Assembly (NCBI GenBank): GCA_021234155.1
Contig: JAJEKV010000033.1
Location: 2,151,454-2,215,453 of the forward strand
Source: Isoetes taiwanensis
Lineage: Eukaryota > Streptophyta > Lycopodiopsida > Isoetales > Isoetaceae
DNA: 64,000 nt
Direction: 5' to 3'
Shown: positions 54,263 to 64,000 of the stretch, piece by piece
How the letters are laid out: the number at the start of each line of letters is the position of its first letter
Position numbering within the stretch: position 1 is the first letter of the stretch
Translations under genes and position numbers: made by a program
The notes under the pieces: model-generated
Seen by the model: the letters and a program-made list of their open reading frames with translations, nothing else
Told to the model about the DNA's origin: nothing
Databases searched by the model: none

Positions 54263-54811
54263 CTAACCATCATCATCCATATGAACTTGAAACACATAAT
54301 AACTTCTAATCTATCTACCCAAACATACAAAGTTAGACTCGTTCGTTAGAGGCTGAGATCTGTGATCTAGAGGTCTGCTAGGGCTAAGAAAAGATGCAAA
54401 CTCAGCTCAATGCCGGTGGGGAAGCTGGCATTGCACGTCAGATCGATCACATACTAGATCCTTGGCTCACTCCCAGTTTTCCAACAATGTCCATGCTTTC
54501 GGGTCGGCTCGAGATGATCAAGGCTTGACGATCTGCCTGGCAAAGTGAGCTTCACTGGTGCTGGTAGGTCGGAATGGATCTAGCACAGGTGCAATGCAAG
54601 CTCTGGAGGCTGGAATCTGAAAGGGTTAGGGTTCTAGACTCCTTTTATCATGACGCTTTTAGGGTTGGCATCTAAAAGGTCATTTAGGGTTATTGCCATG
54701 TGGCAATGGTTATAGGCATATGTTAATGGTACCAATGGTCATATTTCATAGTAGGACTCTATACAGTTTTCGTGTACATGTCGCTGGGTTGACATAAGCT
54801 GGAACGTCACA

Positions 54812-54824
54812 TTCTCCCCACCTT
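54812..54824 (-). other. Polypurine tract of the LTR element at 51.3-54.8 kb
   Basis: The minus strand reads AAGGTGGGGAGAA immediately before TGTGACGTTCC, identical to 11088-11100. Confidence 0.75.
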
Positions 54825-57800
54825 GAGTTGATGATGTCCGCAGCATCATGTGTTTCCCCGTTTTGGGAACCCGCATAATCCCTGTGATTCACTACATCCT
54901 GCTTTAACATGTCCCTGGGTGTAAGCGATCTGCAGTATATGAATTCTTGCCATTTGCTTTTAGCATGATGTGGAGATCCATGTGCTGCTAATCTTTCCGC
55001 AGTACGACCCCTCTTGCCATTGTTTCCTCTTTTTTTTTTTTTTGTTCTATTGGCCTGCAGGTCCACACTACGTTCACATATTTTATCTTATGAAACGTAG
55101 TAGTCGCCATTGACAAACAATCATATGATGCAAATAAAGCATGATTTGTCCATCATCTATGGCCTGGCCTAGTAGCCATTGACAAACAATCACCGAGATA
55201 GTGCTTCTTCAATACGTATTAAAGCCTTCAATACCAAAACCAAAATATGTGATTCTGGATAATGGATCTTAAATGATTGCATTTACTTACAATATCTGAA
55301 TTCAAGTAAATGCTCTTGTTCTTACATGCATTAACCTTGTCCTTGCTTAAAAGGATCAGCAAGTGTTCATTGTTATAATATGTCTAGGATCGATTTAAGA
55401 CTACAAAGCCCTAATGCATTCAATTTTACTGATTTTACTAGGTAGTGCGCAAACCTAAGTCTCAAGTAATTCAAGTTAATTCAGGTCCCTGTAATTGTAG
55501 CATGTTCAAGTTTTTAAGTACTCATTGCAAAAGCTAATGCACACAAGTAAATATACTAGGCCTGCCATGACAATCTTGTCTCAGATGGTTTGGTTTGGGT
55601 TTGCTTAGGACCCTCGGGAGCAACTCTACAATATTAGATGGTTTGGTTTGCTTAGGCATTCTCTACAATATAGGGCAAAATACTAAGGGAAGAAAAACAA
55701 GTTCATTATAAAATAAGGGCAATGACAAGGATGAAAAACAATGATGCATGTTCATTGACAAAGAAAGAGAACATAAAAAAACCAGTCTGTGTCATTATCT
55801 CAAACAGAACAAACTGGAACAACTTAAAGCAGATAGGCAGAACAACAGAGATTTATCAAGCAAGCAAATATTTTACAGGACATAGGTTCTTAGTGAACAC
55901 GTGATGTGAGAGTATCCAACTAGTGTTGCAACATCAGAACTTGACAGCCAAAACCGATGTGAACAAGTCTGTTTGCAACCATGTTACCTGCAAATAAGAA
56001 GAAGATTAAGGGAAAAATAGAGGGGAATGACTGTATGAATATATAAACTAACTTTAAGGAGGGCTTACAGCTGATGGCTTCCAAATACCAAATGCAGTCA
56101 CCAATATTACCTGTAATTATGTTCAATCCTGGTAATCAATGGTCTTATATTCATCATATCTAAAGCCACACTGAGCTAAATAGTTAGCATATAACAGTAA
56201 AAGGGTACTCACATAACACATACAAAGAAAATTTGACGTTTACAATCCTTAAGCTTCTAGAATGCTCTCATATTCTGGTGAAGTCTACAGTCCTGCACAC
56301 AATAAAAAACTTTCTCGGAATGACTGAAACAAAACATGCTCTTTACCTAGCATGGCGGCCCAGTCATACAACTGTACATAATAGGAGAGTAGGAAATGTG
56401 ACATTGCTCCAAGATTTACAATTCTTTAGACCAAATGGAATATCAAAAACTTGATTATGTGAAGCATTAAGCAATGAAATATGCAACAGATGATGGGAAG
56501 GGAAGGATCACAAGCATACTTGACAGCCTGCCTCAATGCTATTTAGATCCCATCCATTGTAAGATTCTGCAAGAATGCAAGAAGCCATATTTAAAATTTG
56601 CTAGGAACTTGACATCACAGACCATCACATACATGGTGGTCGCTTCTGCTAATATTCACCTGTGATTGTGCTACTATTCACCTTAGCATCTATTCACCTT
56701 CTGCTTCTAGCATCTATAGGCAGGCATCGTACAAATGACATACAGATCCGTTGGCAAAGGACAATGACATAGATCTGTTTGGCAGGCATCTGTAGGTATA
56801 TAAGCAGGCATCATGGTGCTACTATTCACCTTCTGTTTCTGCAGACATGGTCTATAAATAGAAACCAACATGGTCTACATGTAAAAGGGAAGAACCTAAA
56901 ACTGGACAAGCAAAATAAAACCTAACTAAGTAAAACTTCAAACAATTTACAGAACCAAGGTTTTGTATCACCATGCCAGAGACGAATTAGATCAGCATGC
57001 CAGTAGATCGCCGGGTCAAAAAAAGATGAAGCGGAAAATATCAATTGCCTCCCCTCCATTGTAACTAAAATCCTATTCTGGAATACAAAGTGTTTTCCAG
57101 AATACATTTCCCTCTTTGTTTTAGAATCGTGATTCAGTATCCCTTACTATCTTGTATCCCCACAAAAGAAACAAAACAAATTATTTTGGAATACGTATTG
57201 TAGATACATTTCCCTCTTTGTTTTAGAACCGTGATCCAGTATTCCTAACATCTTGTATCTTCAAAAGGAAAAAAATAGCAAGGTTCATGGAAATTCGCCG
57301 AGAACCCACTCAACCATGTAACCCTATGGGCCGAAAAACCTAGTCGGCATTGCTTTGTTTTTTCTCTTTTGCTATTCCAGAATAGGAAGTGTATTTCAGA
57401 ATACAAAAAAGATTTGATATTTTTTCCGTTTTGTTATTCCAGAATGGCAAGTGTATTCCAGAATACAAAAGAGGTTTCACATGTTCGAACACAATATCCG
57501 TGTTTTGGTACATTTAAACAAGAAAAAATTGCTAATTTCTAAGACACATGGAAAATTGAATATTTATTGGTCTTTTGGATCAAAGAACTCAAACACTCCC
57601 TCAAGTGATGGTGAAGCAAGTGAAGGTGATTAAGATGCCCTAAACGAACAGGATGATATGCTCAATCATTTTCTCACCACTCCACACACTTTTACACATA
57701 ACTGGGTATTTTAAAAATATGTAAATTTTGCATTTGAATATCAAGATTTTATCTTCAAATTTTGAATATGGGCGATGGGCGATGGGCCATGTCAACAGGG

Positions 57801-57990
57801 ATGGGCGAGGTCAGGATGGGCGATGTCAGGTAGGTGTACACACTCATGCACTCATTCGTTCAATCATAGATATTATAAATTCATAGATTATATAATACCG
57901 TAACTGTGATCTTGGGGTAAGAGAAAGGTTTTGATCGTCGGGATATGAATATCTCAGAACATCTCGAAATAATTTTGGGAAAATAAAGTA
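54825..57990. other. Intergenic region with short repeats, no gene
   Basis: The first ~250 bp may be the 3' interior of the LTR element. 'gtagccattgacaaacaatc' occurs at about 55101 and 55171. A block 'tttccctctttgttttagaa(t/c)cgtga' is repeated near 57107 and 57210. 'ccagaat(a)c' motifs recur between 57060 and 57470. No recognisable protein. Confidence 0.5.
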
Positions 57991-58792
57991 AGGTAATAGG
58001 TTGAAGCAAGGGGCACCACTGTGCTCCAAGGTTAGAGACCGAATCGTAAAATGAGATCGTCAACTCATGGAATTACAGGGAAATTTGGGCGAAAAAGGAA
58101 CTCGAAACTTCGACGTCCGGTGATTTCAAAAATACAGAGCCGTTAAAACGATATGTATTTAACTTAATTTAATTTAAGGGGACGAGGATGATATTTAATT
58201 TCATTTAATTTAATTCTATTCAATTTAACTCAATTTAATCTAAGATTTTAAGTTGTTACAAAGTAATATTAATTAAACATGGGGGGTAACCGAATTTACG
58301 TAAATATTTGAATTACTAAAAAAATGGGGAGACGTGGTAAATTACGGGCGATCGCGAGAATATATGAATCATAATTTATAATGCGGGGGTGAACAATCGA
58401 AATTTATGAACTGGCTGAAGGGCGCTGGTGATGGCGCCTAGGGTTTCAGCCCCGTTCGTTTGCACATAACTTTTGATTCCCATGTCAGATTTTAGTGATT
58501 CTGGGCTCGTTGGAAAGCTCGTTGCGTGCTCTTTCCGTTGATATAAAGCTTGTATGATGATTGGACTGTTTTGGCAGCAGATAATCGTCTGAAAGCTCCG
58601 GCCCTCTATTGGCGGTGTTAGGGTTTGGCTGCAATCTTCTTTTTGCCATAACTCCTGCATTTGGTGGCAGTTTTAGGCATGCTTGGGCTCGTTGGAAAGC
58701 TTGTGCAGTGCTAATTCCAGTGGTATTTCAATTTTTTAGAAGTTACTGGTTTGTGGGGGACTGTAGAGCTCTAGAATCTCGGCCCCCTTTTA

Positions 58793-59641
58793 GTGGAGAT
58801 GGCAAAAGCAACTCGTAGTCCTTACAAGCGCTGCTCTGGTAGTCCTAATGGAGTACATGGCAATGGTGGAAGGGAACGTGCTTTAGATTCTCCAAAGATT
58901 AGTGTTCGAGATGCCCACAAACTGGCTCGTGAAGGTGCCCCTTCTTCTCCTAAGAGTTTGGTAGCATCCGTGGCAGTTGGATCTGATGGGCAGGAGAGGC
59001 AGGCTTCTGTGCACCTCAATCCACTGGCATTGCTTCATGCTCCTATTTCTTCCAGTAGCATATGTGTACCTAGTTCAACTGAGGCAGCAGCTTCCGCTCT
59101 CTCCTCTTCTCAGCTTGTTAGTCCAGCGTCTGACAGCGTGGTACAGGTGACCCGAGAAAGCTCCTCTGAAAAGGTGGTACTTCCAAATGCACCTCCAACA
59201 CATGTTGGAAGTTCTTCAGAACAAATGAGATTAGCAGCCCCTGCTCAAAAGAATGTGACACAGCTTGCATCCCCAACACATGTTGAGAGTCTGTCACGTG
59301 AAGGAGGCTCTTCTGGACAAAAAGAACATCGAACGCATGTTGGAGGTTCCTCAAGGCAGGAGGACTTTCCCCCTCTTCCCTCGAATAAGCCTGGGATACC
59401 TTCTTCTTCTTCCATGCCACCTGCCTCGACCTTGTTAGTCCTGTGCCTCCTGGTTCAGGACTATTCATGCATACGACGGACCAGGTCAAGCTCAAGGATC
59501 CACAGACAGGCATGGGTCAGCCATCAAAGGCTCAGCAGAAGACCAAGCAGCAGACCACGCAGTCAAAGCCTGCGTCCGTCAACAAGAGGCGCCGCTCAGA
59601 CAAGTGATGACCCATCACCGCCCGTGTCAGCGTCAGCGTGA
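58793..59641 (+). CDS. Ser/Pro-rich ORF upstream of Ty3 gag
   Basis: This is a 282-codon ATG frame, MEMAKATRSPYKRCSG, rich in Ser, Pro and Ala. It contains three related segments, PTHVGSSS, PTHVESLS and RTHVGGSS, followed by RQEDFPPLPSNKPG. Near 59430 another frame takes over with more natural sequence (LFMHTTDQVKLKDPQTGMGQ) and ends KRRRSDK at a stop codon, so the original protein probably used that C-terminus with its basic nuclear-signal-like end. The family is not recognised. It may be an additional ORF of the Ty3 element or a captured host fragment. Confidence 0.5.
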   Translation: MEMAKATRSPYKRCSGSPNGVHGNGGRERALDSPKISVRDAHKLAREGAPSSPKSLVASVAVGSDGQERQASVHLNPLALLHAPISSSSICVPSSTEAAASALSSSQLVSPASDSVVQVTRESSSEKVVLPNAPPTHVGSSSEQMRLAAPAQKNVTQLASPTHVESLSREGGSSGQKEHRTHVGGSSRQEDFPPLPSNKPGIPSSSSMPPASTLLVLCLLVQDYSCIRRTRSSSRIHRQAWVSHQRLSRRPSSRPRSQSLRPSTRGAAQTSDDPSPPVSASA

Positions 59642-60074
59642 TTCTAGGCATTTCAAGAGGCACCGTCAACATTCCTGCAAATCAGGCCTCCTTCCAGGAG
59701 TCGGCACCGAGATCAGTCCGAGTGTCTATATTGGGCCAGAGGCCATTGTACTATATATGAGTAGAGCTAGCATATGATGGCTAGATGAGTTTTGAGTCTT
59801 GTCTCTTTTCAGTCTTCTCTCCATTGCGAGAGCTCATGTATGTTCATCATTGATATCAAGGAAGCATATCATTTTCCTCTCATTGTTCTTTTTCTTTCCA
59901 TTTTCTTCTTCTTGTTCTTTTCTTGCAAATCCCAAGCGTGACATAGTCCCCCTGATTCTCTGTTAGATCCAAGGGTCCTCCACAGAGGGTCGTCTTTGGG
60001 GAGTTCCCCGAACCTGACCCCAAACACCGCCCGCGCTGGGGTCTGATTCGATTTTCCTTTCTTCATGCCGCCAT

Positions 60075-61130
60075 GTGCATGAAACTTCACGCCGGAAAGA
60101 ACTTCTTTCCCGCATACGTCTCGCTTGGAGCCATCATCATCGAAGGGAAGCTGTTCGTGACATGTATGGATCTGCTTACGACATTGAGGGAGGCCACATT
60201 CGGTCTAGGGCTCAGTCGGCGCCACCCACCCCTCGTGTCATGTCTCGTCCAAATTCTCCGCCTCAAGCGTGCAAACATTGCTCACAGCCTCAGTCTCCTC
60301 ATCACTATCAAGAGCCCTATCCGGCTCCAACTGCTCAACCTTACTTTCATACCCCAGAACATGCCTTCATCCATCACTCTTCTGGCCATACGCCTCTGCC
60401 TTCACAACCATCATCTCCTACGGGTGGACAGGGATATCCACATGTCTCTTTTGCTCCTCCCCAGGAATTTCCCTTCCCTACCTTTCCCACCGCTCTTCCT
60501 GTTTACAATCTTACAGACCTCAAACCCCATGATCAGACACCTCCAGTAACCCCACCTCGGCCACCCCTTCAGCAGGGTCTTTCCAGCACCATACCCCCTC
60601 CAACTCCACCTCAATATCCTCACTATCATGTTCCGGTCCAGCCCAGCACTTTTACCTCTACCTTTCAGACCCTTAAGCTGACTTATCCCACCTTTGGCAA
60701 CACGAAAGGCAAACCTTTAGACCAAAGTGCTCAGGCCCACATGGAAGAATTTGAAGCTCTGGCTGTCCTGAATGGTCATGCGCAACCTCAACTGAAATTC
60801 CACATCTTTTCCACCACATTGCGTGGCTCCCCTCATCAATGGCTCATGTCCAACAAAAGTCACTGGAAACAAGATTGGTCCGAAATGAAAACTGCTTTTC
60901 TTTCTCACTATGGGACCACGGATGATGATCAACTTCATCTCAAGCAACTCAATGACCTTCAACAAGAGCCCACGGAGTCTGCCCGGGATTTTGCAGACCG
61001 TCTTCACATTCTGCTCAGCAAACTCAAGGAGTACCCACACGAGCGGATCTTGGTCTGGTTTCTCCAAGGACTTCCTCCAGCTATCGGACTCATGATCAAT
61101 ACTGCTAGAAGACTTTGGAGCAGGCTATCG
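60075..61130 (+). pseudogene. Ty3/gypsy gag (capsid part)
   Basis: The frame is open from 60075 with a first ATG at 60162. About 170 Pro/Gln/His-rich residues come first. A retrotransposon gag domain follows: AQAHMEEFEALAVLNG, LKFHIFSTTLRGSPHQWLMS, MKTAFLSHYG, ESARDFADRLHILLSKLKEY, ILVWFLQGLPPAIG. Near 61100 the coding signal moves to another frame (the original frame stays open but loses gag character), so a frameshift has occurred. Gag forms the particle that packages element RNA. Confidence 0.88.
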
Positions 61131-61600
61131 ATCTTGTCAATCACTCCGTCAATGTTTCCTCCCGTGGCGTGGCTCTTCAGGAGCTTCCTTTCATTCCACC
61201 CGTCATGGTTCCCCAGACTGCTGTTCAACCTCAACACGCCAATCCGCGGCCTTGATCCCGATCACGGTGCCATATCTGCAAATATCAAGGCCACTTGGCG
61301 AATGAATGCAACTCCACCAATGGCCCGCCTCATTGTAAACGATGCAATATGTGCAATCATGCCACGGAAGAGTGCACTCGCACTCATCCTACACCTTTCC
61401 GCAACAAGATGGTTTATCAAGTGCAAACAACACCTCAGCACCAATCGCCATATCAGCCGCCACCACTGTAGGCGCAACCCAATCAACTCTATCAGCAACA
61501 GGAGCAACAACGGGGACCCAACACACGTCCTCCCTTTGATCCTTCGAAAGCTCAGTGTTACCACTGTCAAGAATGGGGTCATACCACCACGGCGTGTCCT
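61130..61600 (+). pseudogene. Ty3/gypsy gag nucleocapsid part with three CCHC knuckles
   Basis: In the frame after the shift, three C-x2-C-x4-H-x4-C motifs lie in register: CHICKYQGHLANEC (61268-61309), CKRCNMCNHATEEC (61334-61375) and CYHCQEWGHTTTAC (61556-61597). Stops lie at about 61253 and 61468 in the same frame. Three knuckles are more than most plant Ty3 gag proteins carry. Confidence 0.85.
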
Positions 61601-62350
61601 CAACTTCCACAAGTTCAGGTACAGCTTCCTGGCACAAATCAGACCACATCAGTCCGCCTCACGGCTTACCAACTTTGGATTGCCAATGGCAAACAAGGCC
61701 AGCCCCGGTTCTTCTTGGCCACCTCGTGCACCTCAGCAATCACGCTATCAACCCGCTCCTGCAAATCAACCTCAGATGGATCAACAAGCACAGGAAGAAA
61801 TTTTTCAAGCTCTCAATCCTCCAGTCCAGCCGTCCAATTGGGTTGGTTTAGTCTCACGCCAGACCAGGGCGTCACGTCCCTTAACCATTATTCCTAATGG
61901 CACGCAACCTGCCTTTGCCGTCGACACAATTCCTCATCGCGAGAAGACAAACAGTCCATTTTGCACCCGACTTGGAGAAACTCATGCCAATGTCATGCCT
62001 AAAGTTCGCCAAAGCATTCGAACCTCATGCAAGCTGGCTGAAGGCCGCCGCGTTGGCTAATGTTCATGCCACCACTCGAGCTCAACAAAGGCGGGGGCGC
62101 ACCTTACATGTCTCAACCTCCACGCTCTCGACCATATCCAAATATCGGCCATTTGCTGAGGTAGACCTACTCAAAGAAGTTGCTGCTTCCTTACCACGCA
62201 CTCCCGCACCTATGGATCCCGCAGATCCTTTTTCTCATGTGCCTCTGGAACTCCAAGAGGAGCTGGCAAAAATCAAAATTCCTCCAAGTCTTGCAACGAT
62301 TTTGAAACTCTGTCCTGCTCTCAAGGACCGCCACCACTCCCCCGACTGTC

Positions 62351-63367
62351 TTGGTTGGGGCTGTTGCTACCTCTACACCCACGGTACATGCCACGGTGGG
62401 CAATCAGCAAGTCAACCATGTTCAAATTGATGGAGGTAGCGCAGTTAATCTCATCACGGATAAACTCCGCAAACAAATGGGCATCAAACAACTCTATCGT
62501 GCCCCATATGACATCAAATTGGCCAATGGCCATATCACGAGACCTCAAGGCGTCACGCCTCTTCTTCACATCAACATTGGTGATCTCAGATTCCCCTTGG
62601 AATTTGGTGTTTGGAAGGCTGGAGAAGATCCAGGTGATTATGAAATGTTGGTCGGCAGACCTTTTCTCCGCCAGGCCAAGAGCATCCATTACTGGGCCAC
62701 GGATCAGTTAGTCATCACTGATGGTCACCTCAATGCCACCATGGACTTGGAAACAGGCAAAATCATTTCCGTCGACAATGCTGAACCCTCTCTCTCCGAC
62801 ACCGATTCTGAGGACGCCCAGAATATTTATCAAGTTCAGGCTCCACCTGCGAGTCTGCCTCTGTCATCCTACCCCGAATATGCTGATCCTTGGAGAGAAA
62901 TGACTCTTGATCAGGACCAGGCTGTGGCTGCTTTGCTTGACCCTTACCTGGCTCCTTGCAATCGAATCCAACGTGTTGATCACTTTTCAGACGCTGAACC
63001 TCCTGCAGCTCCGGTAGATGTACACGCTATCATGAAGCAACCACTGCTTGAGGAAACTCAGCAACCTCTTTTTTTCACCATGCAGAGCGCCACGCATCCT
63101 GTTATGCTTCAACCTCCTGCTCATATTGTCCAGGACACGGAAGTTATCCCCCATATTCAGACTCCTGACGTCGAGATTGTGGACGTAGGCAACAATCAGC
63201 CTGTCCGAATTGCTGCCAATCTTCCGACACCCTATCGTAACAGGGCCGTCACGCTTTTCAAAAAGTTCAAACACATTTTCGCCTGGAGCTATAGAGATCT
63301 TCGGGGGATCAACAAAACCTTGGGGGAACTCACCATTCCTACCAAGTCTGATGCACGCCCAGTCTAG
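62351..63367 (+). pseudogene. Ty3/gypsy aspartic protease and start of RT
   Basis: This frame of about 338 codons contains the protease core QIDGGSAVNLIT (a D-G-G variant of the D-S/T-G site common in plant Ty3). The flap-like MLVGRPFLRQAKS and LVITDGHLN follow. The far end, FKKFKHIFAWSYRDLRGINK, is the standard lead-in to RT. It stops at 63365-63367 (DARPV, TAG), where RT should continue. The protease would cut the gag-pol polyprotein. Confidence 0.85.
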
Positions 63368-64000
63368 CAACGGCGATGCAGGCTCAACCCCAATTACGCG
63401 GATCGGCGTCAAGGCGGAAATTGACAAACTCCTTCGCTGCGGGTTTGATCTATGAGGTCAAACATTCGAAGTGGGTGAGCCCCATCGTCATTGCACTCAA
63501 ACACAATGGTAAGATCCGGCGTTTGCGTGGACTACCAAAACTCAATCGAACCCGCGAGCGTGATCATTTTCCACTTCCCTTCACGCACCAGGGTTAGGAA
63601 GAGGTTCTTTGGACATGAGATGTACTCTTTCATGGATGGTTTTTCGGCTACAATCAGATCTCAATCAAAGAATCGATCAACTCAAGACTACCTTCACCAC
63701 CCCGTAAAGCACTTTTTGCCTACAAGGTGGTTCCTTTTGGATTATCAAACTCTCCATCCACGTTTCAACGTATCATGCTCTCAGTTTTTCATGATTTTAT
63801 GAAGGAAAATCCCTTCTTGCAAATTTTTCAAGATGACTTCTCGCCTCTGATTCCATGGCTGACCATTTGGATAAATTGGAACTCGTCTTTCAGAAATGTG
63901 ATGAGTCCGGCATTAGTCTCAATCCCGAGAAATGCACCTTTTGCGTCACTTCAGGTGTTCTGTTGGGACATGTGGTCAGCAAAGCAGGTATCACCACGGA
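63368..64000 (+). pseudogene. Ty3/gypsy reverse transcriptase, frameshifted, incomplete
   Basis: RT segments are readable across shifting frames: CRLNPNYA, EIDKLLRCGFIYEVKHSKWV, PIVIALKHNGKIR, FFGYNQISIKESI, VVPFGLSNSPSTFQRIMLSV, and the catalytic box as FQDDF (63826-63840; normally Y-x-D-D). GISLNPEKCTFCV and LLGHVVSKAGI follow. At least four frame changes occur. The window ends inside this domain. Confidence 0.85.

Larger units (their letters stand above)
51290..54811 (-). mobile_element. Degraded 3' LTR of a TGTGACG-superfamily element with two nested insertions
   Basis: Matches to the other LTRs run through 51300-51640 (cgaagggtgtctcac, gtagtccattccatctgccc), 51993-52410 (gatgaggcaggagggg, tctctaccccccatta) and 54265-54811 (catcatcatccat, ctatctacccaaaca), ending ggaacgtcaca at 54811. 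The gaps are filled by a TRIM (51653-51987) and a LINE (about 52420-54262). A polypurine tract at 54812-54824 shows that the element interior lay to the right. Confidence 0.7.
57991..64000 (+). mobile_element. Ty3/gypsy retrotransposon, plus strand, cut by the window end
   Basis: From about 58 kb there is an LTR/leader-like region with repeated 'gggctcgttggaaagct' motifs (58503, 58686), an extra ORF (58793-59641), a TATA-like ctatatatga at 59751 and a T/C-rich stretch. Then come gag (60.1-61.1 kb), three zinc knuckles, protease (62.4 kb) and RT (63.3-64.0 kb). Several frameshifts and stops show that it is inactive. The outer LTR ends and primer site were not identified. Confidence 0.75.

Overview
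The window looks like intergenic DNA from a large, repeat-rich land-plant nuclear genome, most likely a fern. The pentatricopeptide-repeat (PPR) reading frame at 42 kb has the very regular 'MYAKCGSLEEA / SILKAC' repeat style I associate with fern PPR families. There is also a plastid-type 3-oxoacyl-ACP synthase I locus with plant-like introns, and most of the rest is nested retrotransposons. The fern call is an inference from protein style; no species is claimed. All similarity and identity statements were judged by eye.

Layout. 0-4.6 kb: decayed remnants, including two minus-strand frames of a divergent retroelement, a tandem repeat with two long hairpins, and a 3' fragment of a Penelope-like reverse transcriptase. 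4.8-29.2 kb: two tandem, minus-strand members of one non-autonomous LTR family. Both carry an intronless, frameshifted histone H3-family (possibly CENH3-like) sequence between two family-specific ORFs. The second member is split by two later insertions: an 11.2-kb LTR element with a non-coding interior (9534-20745, TSD TATAA) and a Ty3-type element (20888-27663, TSD GTCCT) that lost gag to RT by deletion. 29.2-32 kb: nothing recognised. 32.0-39.6 kb: a two-ORF Penelope-like element between 1.73-kb direct repeats. 39.6-41.9 kb: LTR debris and small duplications.

41.9-44.5 kb: a PPR-DYW pseudogene with a fossil DYW domain downstream of the stop. 45.2 kb: a LINE zinc-binding (zf-RVT) fragment. 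48.3-50.6 kb: a KAS I pseudogene of at least ten recognisable exons. 51.3-54.8 kb: a degraded LTR holding a complete 335-bp TRIM (TSD CATAG) and a 5'-truncated LINE. 55-58 kb: nothing recognised. 58-64 kb: a plus-strand Ty3/gypsy element running off the window, with an extra Ser-rich ORF, gag with three CCHC knuckles, protease and a frameshifted RT.

No intact host gene was found. The two most notable items are the histone H3-family sequence carried by an LTR element family and the Penelope-like element with long direct repeats, a second ORF and a conserved 3' RNA hairpin. The insertion order can be read directly: the histone-carrying element came first, and the LTR and Ty3 elements landed in it later.
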